A stretch of DNA of 62,377 bases, taken from positions 1 to 62,377 of the forward strand of contig CATKFO010000041.1 in assembly GCA_949747515.1 (NCBI GenBank). Reading direction: 5' to 3'. The position numbers and the translations under genes are program-made. This DNA comes from an uncultured Eubacteriales bacterium (GTDB lineage Bacteria; Bacillota; Clostridia; Oscillospirales; CAG-272). This document shows, piece by piece, positions 39,397 through 47,254 of the stretch; position 1 is the first letter of the stretch, and every line of letters starts with the position of its first letter. A model generated the notes under the pieces. It made no database searches. It worked only from the letters and a program-made list of their open reading frames with translations, and was not told the DNA's origin.

Positions 39397-40548
39397 TTAT
39401 TTTTTCTTCTTTTTAACGTTTTTTTTATCGTCGTTTTTAAGAGGCGCTTTATCGATCGGAACTTGGGTGGAATCCGAATCCGCGCGAGACTCTTCCACGC
39501 TCGTTTTTTCAGCCCGCTCTTTCTCTTCTTCTCTGTCAAATCGGTCGGGAGTGGGCGGCGGCAGAGGCTCGTCGTCAAAGTCAATTCTGTGCAGACTCCT
39601 TATGGCCGGACGATCTGGATCCTTCTGAGCTTTCTTTGGCTTTTTACCCAAATATTCCCTCTCGGCGGCTTTCATTTCTTCCGGAGTGAGTCGAGGTATC
39701 GGATATATCTTTGAAATAATAAAACGTTCGACTACTGAAAGAATATTTCTGAACACCCAGTAAAATGCAACCGCAATCGGCACGGAAAACGAGATGAACG
39801 CTGACAACAGCGGCATAGAGAAGTTCATTATTTTCATAGACACGGCGTTCTGCGCGTCCATCGCTTCCTGAGTCTGATATGTAAATTTCTTCGTAATTAT
39901 CATAGATCCGAACATGGCGAGGAATACCGCCAATGGAACAAGCCACAACCATCCGAAATCGTTCAGGGACGGCATTTGAGAGAGATCAAGTCCAAAGAAA
40001 TTATAATTAGGAAGAGTCATTCCCTCTACGCCTTCAATGTCGTTAAACTGAGCGAGCTTGTCCGGATTAGAATTAAAGTAGCTGATTACAAAGGACTGCT
40101 GATTATTGAAGCCCTCGACTCCCATATCCTTAAAGCGAGTCATTATCTCGGAAACCGCTCCTTCGGATAAACCGCAGATATATCGAAGCGGCGTAATTAT
40201 GACTTTGTAAAGGCACCAGATAATAGGGAGCTGTATCAGCATCGGCAGGCAGCCGCCGGCAGGATTGAAGCCTTCCTTCTGATATAACTCCATGACTTCC
40301 TGCTGTTTTTTTTGCATAGACGCGTTGTCTTTTCTGCCTTCATACTTTCTGGTGATTACGTTGATCATGGGCTGAAGTTTAGCCTGCTTGATCTGCGTCT
40401 TCTGCTGTTTTATCTGGATTGGAGAAAGTATAATTTCCATAATCAGAGCAAACAGCATAATAGCCAGCAAGTAATTATTGTGCGTCAAAAATGATGCGAA
40501 ACGCATCAGATACCCCATGGGCACGTATAAAATGTCCATTATGTTCAT
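39397..40548 (-). CDS. yidC: Membrane protein insertase YidC/Oxa1
   Basis: Inserts membrane proteins with or without Sec. The 383-residue protein is the Gram-positive type with no large periplasmic domain. Five membrane helices are spread over residues 10-265. The AGGCLPMLIQLPIIWCLYKVI region is typical. The C-terminal ~100 residues are highly charged, with a run of lysines at the end, and would contact ribosomes. No lipobox Cys is seen at the N-terminus. Confidence 0.94.
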   Translation of the reverse strand: MNIMDILYVPMGYLMRFASFLTHNNYLLAIMLFALIMEIILSPIQIKQQKTQIKQAKLQPMINVITRKYEGRKDNASMQKKQQEVMELYQKEGFNPAGGCLPMLIQLPIIWCLYKVIITPLRYICGLSEGAVSEIMTRFKDMGVEGFNNQQSFVISYFNSNPDKLAQFNDIEGVEGMTLPNYNFFGLDLSQMPSLNDFGWLWLVPLAVFLAMFGSMIITKKFTYQTQEAMDAQNAVSMKIMNFSMPLLSAFISFSVPIAVAFYWVFRNILSVVERFIISKIYPIPRLTPEEMKAAEREYLGKKPKKAQKDPDRPAIRSLHRIDFDDEPLPPPTPDRFDREEEKERAEKTSVEESRADSDSTQVPIDKAPLKNDDKKNVKKKKK

Positions 40549-40549
40549 G

Positions 40550-40894
40550 TCATGGGTTCCTTTCTATTTCATTTTTCCACGTCTTACCGCGCCTGCGAGG
40601 CGGAACAGGGTCGTAGCCTCCGGCGTTCCACGGGTGGCATCGAAGAAGCCTGCGTAAAGCGAGGAAGCAGCCTGCGAATACTCCCCGTTCGCTTATAGCG
40701 ATTAGAGCGTATTCGGAACAGGTCGGGGTAAAACGACAGGAAGAGCGCGCTTTCATTTGAGAAAGATATTTCCTGTAAAATATTATAGGAAGAACGACAA
40801 TTTTGCGCGGAAGCTTTACCGCGGCGCGAATTACCCGAGCAATCGTCAGCCCATCCGACAATCGCTTTTCAACGTTTTCCTTCTCAGTTTTCAT
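40550..40894 (-). CDS. yidD: Membrane protein insertion efficiency factor YidD
   Basis: A 114-residue YidD with the signature CRFTPTCSEYA near 53-63 and RCHPWNAGGYDPVP near 84-97; the N-terminal ~30 residues form an amphipathic helix. Its start overlaps the rnpA stop by 11 nt and its stop lies next to the yidC start. Confidence 0.95.
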   Translation of the reverse strand: MKTEKENVEKRLSDGLTIARVIRAAVKLPRKIVVLPIIFYRKYLSQMKARSSCRFTPTCSEYALIAISERGVFAGCFLALRRLLRCHPWNAGGYDPVPPRRRGKTWKNEIERNP

Positions 40895-41279
40895 CGGCTT
40901 CCTTCGGAATAATAAGCCCGGCTTTTCTCATGCAGTATCGCAGGTCTCTTTTTACTTCCTGCATTTTTAGTACCGTAGCGGGTTCTCGCAGAGCTATCAC
41001 AACAAGATTTCTCATTTTGAGCCGTTCTTCCGCGCCTATCTGTCTGTATGCCTCGCGTACGACTCTCTTAGCTCTGTTTCTCTGCACGGCGCCTCCGATC
41101 TTTTTCGAGGCTGAAATTCCAACTCGGTTTATGTAATCTCCGGTTGGGTTTTGCTTTTTTATAAGCCCGGCTCGCTTATCTCGCAAAACAAACAGGCACA
41201 GCGAGCGCGAACCCGCGCGAATCCCCGTTCTGTACGCCTTGCGGTATAAGTGATTTTCGGTTATTGGATACAGTTTCAT
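40884..41279 (-). CDS. rnpA: Ribonuclease P protein component
   Basis: Protein subunit of RNase P, which matures tRNA 5' ends; 131 residues. The RNR-type motif is present as NRAKRVVREAYR near 78-89, with the aromatic-rich N-terminal cleft before it. The gene follows rpmH after a 67-nt gap with a perfect hairpin. Confidence 0.94.
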   Translation of the reverse strand: MKLYPITENHLYRKAYRTGIRAGSRSLCLFVLRDKRAGLIKKQNPTGDYINRVGISASKKIGGAVQRNRAKRVVREAYRQIGAEERLKMRNLVVIALREPATVLKMQEVKRDLRYCMRKAGLIIPKEADEN

Positions 41280-41306
41280 TTTTTTGATCCTTTGCCCGAT
41301 AGTATA

Positions 41307-41331
41307 ATAACCTCCGTCAGGCGGAGGTTAT
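41307..41331 (-). promoter_or_regulatory. Perfect hairpin between rpmH and rnpA
   Basis: ATAACCTCCG and CGGAGGTTAT form a 10-bp stem with a 5-nt loop. No T-run follows on the minus strand, so it is more likely a processing or stability element than a full terminator; it could lower rnpA expression relative to rpmH. Confidence 0.6.
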
Positions 41332-41346
41332 GTTGTTCGCGCTTAC

Positions 41347-41481
41347 TTAATGAGTCAAACGAGCGCGGCCCTTAGCGCGTCTTCTCTTGAGAACTTTTCT
41401 TCCGTCAGCGGTAGCCATTCTCTTTCTGAAGCCGTGAACCTTGCTTCTCTGTCTTTTTTTAGGCTGATATGTTCTGAGCAT
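41347..41481 (-). CDS. rpmH: 50S ribosomal protein L34
   Basis: A 44-residue L34 read by eye: [19 protein letters not shown] at the start, [12 protein letters not shown] at the end. GGAGG precedes the ATG. In many bacteria dnaA and oriC lie just upstream of rpmH; here the upstream neighbour is a foldase gene instead, so the origin has been separated from this operon. Confidence 0.96.
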   Translation of the reverse strand: MLRTYQPKKRQRSKVHGFRKRMATADGRKVLKRRRAKGRARLTH

Positions 41482-41545
41482 GATAACACCTCCGATTAAA
41501 TTCAATAATTACAAATTATGCTTTCTCAGCAGATAGGCATCTTAT

Positions 41546-41575
41546 ATTATAATATATAACGCGGGAGCTTGTCAA
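41546..41575 (-). promoter_or_regulatory. Promoter of rpmH-rnpA-yidD-yidC-jag
   Basis: On the minus strand TTGACA (41,575-41,570), 18-bp spacer, TATAAT (41,551-41,546). Confidence 0.82.
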
Positions 41576-41667
41576 CACATATTTTTATTTTAATCTTCTT
41601 TTCTTTCCATTATTATCATAATAATCGCCGCGAAGCCTTTAATTTGTAATAACGCAGGAAAACAAGA

Positions 41668-41704
41668 GAAAAAAGAACCGCTGGCAATAAGCTCGCGGTT
41701 CTTT
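41668..41704 (-). terminator. Terminator of the foldase gene
   Basis: AAAGAACCGC pairs with GCGGTTCTTT across a 13-nt loop; the minus strand continues in T residues. Confidence 0.8.
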
Positions 41705-41712
41705 ATGCCGAT

Positions 41713-43275
41713 TCAGCTCGCCATCATGTCGAGTCCTTTTTCGTCTACGCTTACGGCGTATTTTTCAACGGCGGCCGCCTTTGCTTCTTCAAAAGCCTTT
41801 TCCTGCAAAGCTTTCTCAGCGGCGCTCTGCCATACGAGACGATCGCTTTCGCCTTCAAAATACATAATGTGCCAGCCGTAAGACGAAGTCTTAACTATAG
41901 CGTGATCTCCGGGATTTCTTGATTCGTCGAATATCCAGTCGTTAAACTCAGCTACCATATCCCCGCGGCTTATGTTTTCGTAAAGTCCGCCTTTTTCAAC
42001 TGAGCCTTCGTCTCCCGAATACTCCTTTACCAAAGCCTCGAAGTCTTCTATTTTAGCTCCGTCGGCTACCCATTTATCGTATACTTCGTTGACCTTGGAG
42101 TCGTCGGAATATGTTTCGCTTGAGAAAAGAATGTGACGCGCGTTCTTTAGATGAGCGATATCTCTGCCTGCTGCTTTCGTCACCATTACGACGGTAATCG
42201 TTTCGCCGTCGTTTTTAACGGAAGAGTTTGTTTCGCCGACCTTTGCCTCATATATCCACTTAAGCTGCTCGTCCTCGCCGGCCGAAGTCTTAGCCGCCGC
42301 GATCTTCACAGAGGAATTAACGGCCGATTCCGCAGCGTCGTCTTCAAGTCCGCGGGTTTCCTTAGAATACTTTAATATATAATCTTTAAACGCGTCGGCG
42401 TCGGCGCAAGATTTAAGCTCGTCCGCATAAGTCGCTATTTTAGCTATAGCGTCCGCCTTGGCGGTCTCGTCCTCCGCAGCTTCATCAGAGCCGTCGGTAT
42501 TCTCGTCCGTCTCGGATTCAGGCATAAGATCCTTGTAATTAAACGTATATGAAAGGTAATCGGCTACTGTAAGCGAGTCCTCGTTCTCCTTAGCATAGCT
42601 TTCAAGGACATCGTCGCTTATGTCCGCGTCGTCCATTACTTTAGTCGTATATTTATTCGCGAGAACAGTCAGCTCAAACACTCGGCGGATATCCTTTTCT
42701 TTAGTAAATCTGCCGTACATGTTCCTGATATACTCTTTGGGGCTGTAACCCGCGGTTTTTGCAGCAGATTCAAGAGAATCGATTTGTTCTTCTATCTGCT
42801 TTCTGTCTTCGTCGTCAAGTTCGATTCCCGCTTCTTTCGCGGCTTCGCACAAAGACAGCATATCGCTTACCGTTGTTTTAGCGTTATTCGCAAGATAATC
42901 GTACCAGCTTCCGCCGTTCGAATCCAACGAGCATGCTTGAGACTTCAAAGACTTAGTAGTGTCAAGTCCTAAATATGAAGCGTAAGAATACATATTTTGG
43001 TAAGCGACGTTAAAAAAATATGACATTTCAGGAACCGTCACTTCGTAGTTGTCCGTAGACAGAACAACAGTGCGCCTTTCGGTAAAGCCGTGAGTAGTCA
43101 AATATTGATATGCGGTCATTCCTACGAGAAAAAGAAAAACGGCTATGGTCGCCGTCCACGCGCCAACCTTTTTTAGAGTTCCGTTAGCCTCTTTTTTCGC
43201 GGCGGTATATGTGTTTCCGCCATTCTGAAAAATATCGTTGGTGTTGTCGTTCTTATTTTTTTGTCCTTTACCCAT
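41713..43275 (-). CDS. PrsA-like peptidyl-prolyl isomerase (parvulin type)
   Basis: A 520-residue extracytoplasmic foldase. One membrane helix (about 37-59) anchors it with a short cytoplasmic N-terminus; no lipobox, unlike classical PrsA. A SurA_N-like helical region (about 70-230) precedes an acidic loop and a parvulin domain at about 378-476 (NARHILFSS ... GSVEKGGLYENISRGDM ... SYGWHIMYFEG). Likely helps fold secreted proteins. Single-gene unit with its own promoter and terminator and a ~210-nt leader. Confidence 0.88.
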   Translation of the reverse strand: MGKGQKNKNDNTNDIFQNGGNTYTAAKKEANGTLKKVGAWTATIAVFLFLVGMTAYQYLTTHGFTERRTVVLSTDNYEVTVPEMSYFFNVAYQNMYSYASYLGLDTTKSLKSQACSLDSNGGSWYDYLANNAKTTVSDMLSLCEAAKEAGIELDDEDRKQIEEQIDSLESAAKTAGYSPKEYIRNMYGRFTKEKDIRRVFELTVLANKYTTKVMDDADISDDVLESYAKENEDSLTVADYLSYTFNYKDLMPESETDENTDGSDEAAEDETAKADAIAKIATYADELKSCADADAFKDYILKYSKETRGLEDDAAESAVNSSVKIAAAKTSAGEDEQLKWIYEAKVGETNSSVKNDGETITVVMVTKAAGRDIAHLKNARHILFSSETYSDDSKVNEVYDKWVADGAKIEDFEALVKEYSGDEGSVEKGGLYENISRGDMVAEFNDWIFDESRNPGDHAIVKTSSYGWHIMYFEGESDRLVWQSAAEKALQEKAFEEAKAAAVEKYAVSVDEKGLDMMAS

Positions 43276-43494
43276 TTTTGATGAGTCCGCCTTTCTGTTT
43301 ACATTTAAGTTTTATATAAGCGTCGCCCTTTGAGGCCTCGGCCCTTTATTGGCTTGCGAGTCCTCTTGACAGCTCTTCACTGCATTTACGTCAATATTCG
43401 CTCGCATATATTTTTCCGCTAAGCAGTCGGGCGCGACGCAACGCCCTATATCGACGAGTTCTCGAAGACTTGCCAAGCAAGCTTTTCTGCGTTT
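43276..43494 (-). promoter_or_regulatory. Long 5' leader of the foldase gene
   Basis: About 210 nt between the predicted start of transcription and the ATG. It contains short inverted repeats (for example AGCTTGC/GCAAGTC-like arms) but no known riboswitch that I can recognise and no reading frame. Confidence 0.35.
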
Positions 43495-43522
43495 ATTATA
43501 TCATATATACTTCATTTTTCAA
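43495..43522 (-). promoter_or_regulatory. Promoter of the foldase gene
   Basis: On the minus strand TTGAAA (43,522-43,517), 16-bp spacer, TATAAT (43,500-43,495) preceded by TG-A. Confidence 0.7.
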
Positions 43523-43544
43523 AGAAGTTTTTTCATATTCCAGC

Positions 43545-43579
43545 GCCGAACGTGCAAAATTTACATTTGCACGTTCGGC
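43545..43579 (-). terminator. Perfect hairpin after the GH106-like gene
   Basis: A flawless 14-bp stem, GCCGAACGTGCAAA with TTTGCACGTTCGGC, 7-nt loop, 12 nt after the stop codon. It lacks a following T-run, so it may protect the mRNA 3' end or act as a weak terminator. Confidence 0.55.
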
Positions 43580-43590
43580 AGAGTTAAAAC

Positions 43591-46500
43591 TTACTCGCTG
43601 ACTTTCAGCGTCGGAGCGCAGTCCATACCGTATTTTATCAGTTCGTAATCCTCGGGAGAAGCCTCGCGGCCGCGCTCGAAGAAGCTCCAATCGTACGGCA
43701 TCGTTTCATCAAATCCAAGGTACGGCCCGAACATATTGCGGAAACTGCCGGCAAGGCGAACGTCTATCTTATTTTCTCCCGACGTAAGATATTCCGATAT
43801 ATCCGCGCCGTAGCTCTCGTCGCGCCCGATAACTCCTGCATACCTGCCGTTAACGGTTACAGACGCAACCGTAGCGTTATGCTCGCCGAGACTTATGATA
43901 GCTCTATCGGGTCGCTTATCAAGATCCGCTACGTAAGAATATATCATTCCGTACGGATAAAAGCTCATGCCGAAGGTATCCCACGTTCCATACCGAGGCG
44001 TCTCCGGAGCAGAAAGCACAAAGCGTCCGTCCTTAACCTTTACTGAAAAATCTCCTCGGAGTATAATTGCTTCAAGTTCGCAAAGCACGTTGAATTTATC
44101 CGCCGACAAAGTAATATCGTTTTCTCCCGGACGCATAAGGCCGGTAAAGTCGTATGCTCCGAAATCCGTATCCAGAATATCGACTCCCGAGGATTTTACC
44201 AAAACTCCGTTAACGCTTACGGACACAAGATCGGGACGTTCCACCGCCGCGGTAAGCCTCGAAGGTTCAAAACCGTCGTCGAGTATTACGCGGTAATGAG
44301 CTTTAAAGCCTGAGCCGTCTTCATAATCGGCGTTTTTGTCCATGTAATCCGTGTTGGTTTGTATAGCGCACTTCCACGGATTCTCATAAAATCCGCGGCG
44401 GCTGAACAACGCGTCCGCCGTTTCCAAGAAATATCTATAAGGCAGCGTCTCTCCGTCTATTTCGAGAGCTACGTGATCCACCGTAAACGAGTTGTCCCTC
44501 TCGGCCCGTATGCCGGACTCAATCAGCCTTACCTCGCGCTCCGCAGGAATAAACCTGTGTTCTCGTTCCGCAGAGTCCCCGACGATAACCGTTAAGCTCT
44601 CGCATCTTTCGAGGCTAAGTCGGAAAGTAATTTTGCCGTTTTCCGATTTAACGGAAAGCTGCTCTGATTCTCCTGTAAAGGGATCCCAAACGGCGGCTTT
44701 ATCGCCGTCGACCGTAATATCAGACTCAAATTTTCCCATGGAATGGTTTACAATAAAATAAACTACTCTTCCGTCGGGAAGCAAACGGCGCATATGCTGC
44801 ACTCCCGCCGGGATAACGACAGAAGACGTGACTCTCCGTTCAAGCCTTCCGCCGAGGGCCGCGTCCAAGGCCTCCGCCCCGTCTATAATCGTAAACGCGT
44901 TCGTAAGCTCTTCCGACATATCGTCGCCTTTTTCGCCGTCCACGTATTCGGCAAAGCCTCCGCCGGTCGCAAGAACAGTACCGCCGGCCGCGATATATTT
45001 AAGCAGGAGCTCCGCTATAGGTCGACGAATATTTTTCATGTTCTTAGAAATTATTACGACTGAGTAAGATTCCTCGCCTACCGTTAGAAACTCGCCGTCA
45101 ATCTTCGCATGGCGTTCCATAGAAAACTCGTCTCCCAAATCAAAATCCCATTGACAGTCGGTAAGAACGTTTACTGCGGTAAGAAAATCGCTCATGTCCG
45201 GATTGCTTACGCAGCCGACGTCCGTGCCGTGATCCACGCAGCCTTTCGCCTCTTCGGCCGGAACAAGATATCCGGTTGTGGACGGATTAAGAAGAAGAAT
45301 TCTCTGCTCCATTTTACCCTGAGACAGCAAATACGATTCTCTTGCGAAGTATCTTGCAAATTCGGCGTATTCTTCCCACCAAGGCTGGCGATAATCAAAG
45401 GACTGAGGGCAGTCTCTTTTACGCGTCCCGGCTAATGAATACAGGGTCAGATGAGGCACAAGCAAGTTTATGCCGCCTACGAGAAGATAATCTCCAAGCC
45501 GCTTGTAATCCGCGATAGTCGAATGATATCCGCCGGCTCCGTACGCCTCGCAGAGAGTACGCTTTTTTGCAAATTGGTTCGCCGCGGAACGTATTTCATA
45601 CATTTCAAACTTGTCGAAATTTGAAGGCTCCGTTTTAAGATGATCGCAGAGCAGCAGATCGAGCCCCGGCCACTGACGGAACTCGTACGTAGTCATTTCT
45701 GAAGGCGCCATTCTTCCGCCGTGGGGCATCGGCCACTGGTGCTCAACGTCGTGACCCGTCCACGCGATATTATGCTTGTCGCACCACTCGGACATAGGTC
45801 TCACAAAATTGTCTATCCACATTTCGTGAAGAGTATAGTAATAATCGTAACGAACCTTTTCCGCCGGACGAGAGAAATCGCCTCCCAGGTTTCTGAAAAC
45901 CGCCGGAAGATTAGGTTTCAGGTCGTATCCGTTCAGTTCCTTAAATCTTTTGCATACATGATCCGTAAAAGGAATCGTATTTAGTCCTTCGCTATGAATG
46001 TTAGCTTCGTCCGAAAACGACGCCGGAATAAGAGTTCCAAAATCGTCTCCGAACCTGCGGTAATACTCCTCGTACGTTGTTTGAAGGAAGAGCTCCGTAG
46101 ACCGCGGATTAGTAAGATCCACATACGGATATCCTCCTGTCCACGAGCTGCTGACCGGTTTGAAGTAATATATGACCATAACCTTTCCGCTTAAACGGGT
46201 TCCCCACTCTTCTTTAGGATAAGCGGTCAGATCCATGCCGAGCGGCTTCCCGTCTCCAAGATACTCTCCGGCGTATATTACCTCCCCGGTAAATAGCGGT
46301 TCGGCGGCGTCCACAATGCGATATTTGGCGAGATATCCTATAACGGATTCGTCAAGAGCCGCGACTTTTCCTCCGGCGGAGCCTGACGGCCACGCGTTTT
46401 CGTCGTAAATGTACAGTTTCATTCCCTCGCGGCGGGCCGTCTCAAGGGTATCGCGCCATGCCCTGAAATATTCCTCTGACAGATATTCTGTCGTCATACC

Positions 46501-46662
46501 GATACGGGGATGCGCGAACGCGCCCATAATACCGTGAGCCTTGAAATCTTTCATTTGAAATTCAAGCTCTTCGCCCGTCATCGTCTCGTTCCACGACCAA
46601 AACGGCGCCACGCTGTACTCCGACGGAGGATTTTTAAATCCGTCTTTAATCTTATCGTTCAT
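43591..46662 (-). CDS. Large glycoside hydrolase, GH106-like (alpha-L-rhamnosidase family)
   Basis: A 1,023-residue protein. The N-terminus APFWSWNETMTGEELEFQM, the AFAHPRIGM segment and YIYDENAWPSG match the catalytic barrel of GH106-type enzymes (family activity: rhamnose release from plant pectin or glycosides). The middle carries a glutamine-amidotransferase-like domain (around 480-600) and the C-terminus galactose-binding-like beta domains (about 720-1,000). No signal peptide is seen, so it would act inside the cell on imported oligosaccharides. No transporter or other sugar gene is adjacent. Exact specificity is uncertain. Confidence 0.65.
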   Translation of the reverse strand: MNDKIKDGFKNPPSEYSVAPFWSWNETMTGEELEFQMKDFKAHGIMGAFAHPRIGMTTEYLSEEYFRAWRDTLETARREGMKLYIYDENAWPSGSAGGKVAALDESVIGYLAKYRIVDAAEPLFTGEVIYAGEYLGDGKPLGMDLTAYPKEEWGTRLSGKVMVIYYFKPVSSSWTGGYPYVDLTNPRSTELFLQTTYEEYYRRFGDDFGTLIPASFSDEANIHSEGLNTIPFTDHVCKRFKELNGYDLKPNLPAVFRNLGGDFSRPAEKVRYDYYYTLHEMWIDNFVRPMSEWCDKHNIAWTGHDVEHQWPMPHGGRMAPSEMTTYEFRQWPGLDLLLCDHLKTEPSNFDKFEMYEIRSAANQFAKKRTLCEAYGAGGYHSTIADYKRLGDYLLVGGINLLVPHLTLYSLAGTRKRDCPQSFDYRQPWWEEYAEFARYFARESYLLSQGKMEQRILLLNPSTTGYLVPAEEAKGCVDHGTDVGCVSNPDMSDFLTAVNVLTDCQWDFDLGDEFSMERHAKIDGEFLTVGEESYSVVIISKNMKNIRRPIAELLLKYIAAGGTVLATGGGFAEYVDGEKGDDMSEELTNAFTIIDGAEALDAALGGRLERRVTSSVVIPAGVQHMRRLLPDGRVVYFIVNHSMGKFESDITVDGDKAAVWDPFTGESEQLSVKSENGKITFRLSLERCESLTVIVGDSAEREHRFIPAEREVRLIESGIRAERDNSFTVDHVALEIDGETLPYRYFLETADALFSRRGFYENPWKCAIQTNTDYMDKNADYEDGSGFKAHYRVILDDGFEPSRLTAAVERPDLVSVSVNGVLVKSSGVDILDTDFGAYDFTGLMRPGENDITLSADKFNVLCELEAIILRGDFSVKVKDGRFVLSAPETPRYGTWDTFGMSFYPYGMIYSYVADLDKRPDRAIISLGEHNATVASVTVNGRYAGVIGRDESYGADISEYLTSGENKIDVRLAGSFRNMFGPYLGFDETMPYDWSFFERGREASPEDYELIKYGMDCAPTLKVSE

Positions 46663-46712
46663 ATATAAATCTCCATTCCACCGTTATGCGGCAAAATATT
46701 TTTATTGATTTT

Positions 46713-47237
46713 TTAAATGTTCTCTGCCTTTCCACGCGAGCTTTTCCTTACGCGCTTATCTTTAGATTTTCCCGCAATAAAAAGTAGGAAAAGACAGGCG
46801 AATCCTATTCCGACGACGGCGCCGGACGAATCTATAAGAACGTCGAGCAGCCTGCACGCGCGTCCGGGAACAAAATATTGATGCGCCTCGTCGCTGACGG
46901 CGTAAAGAGCGCATGCTGCAAGGCTATATGGAAAAGTCTTTTTACCACGGACGTCAAACGCAATAAAAGTCGAATAAACAAGAATACCCAAAACAAGATA
47001 CGAAGTAAAGTGAGCGCATTTTCGTACAAGTAACGAATAATTTCCTATAGTTTCCCTGCGAGACGCTTCGTCAAGCGATTTATAGTCGTTCACAACAACC
47101 GAGCATATTTTATCAACGACCGCGTCCGACGTGCTCGTCGACTCCTCCGCGGGCTCGGCCGAAAATGAAAATATCACTCCCATCCAAATAACCGTAATAA
47201 CAATAAGCGAAATTCTTCTTATAATAAGCCTGTTCAC
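46713..47237 (-). CDS. VanZ-family membrane protein
   Basis: A 174-residue membrane protein with four or five helices and the VanZ signature region (RKCAHFTSYLVLGIL, DEAHQYFVPGRACRLLDVLIDSSGA). VanZ of enterococci gives low-level teicoplanin resistance; most relatives are of unknown function in the cell envelope. I chose GTG 47,237, which has GGAGGA six nt upstream, rather than GTG 47,258. It follows the esterase/deacetylase fusion by 17 nt and is probably co-transcribed. Confidence 0.8.
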   Translation of the reverse strand: MNRLIIRRISLIVITVIWMGVIFSFSAEPAEESTSTSDAVVDKICSVVVNDYKSLDEASRRETIGNYSLLVRKCAHFTSYLVLGILVYSTFIAFDVRGKKTFPYSLAACALYAVSDEAHQYFVPGRACRLLDVLIDSSGAVVGIGFACLFLLFIAGKSKDKRVRKSSRGKAENI

Positions 47238-47254
47238 ATTTTCCTCCGATTGGA

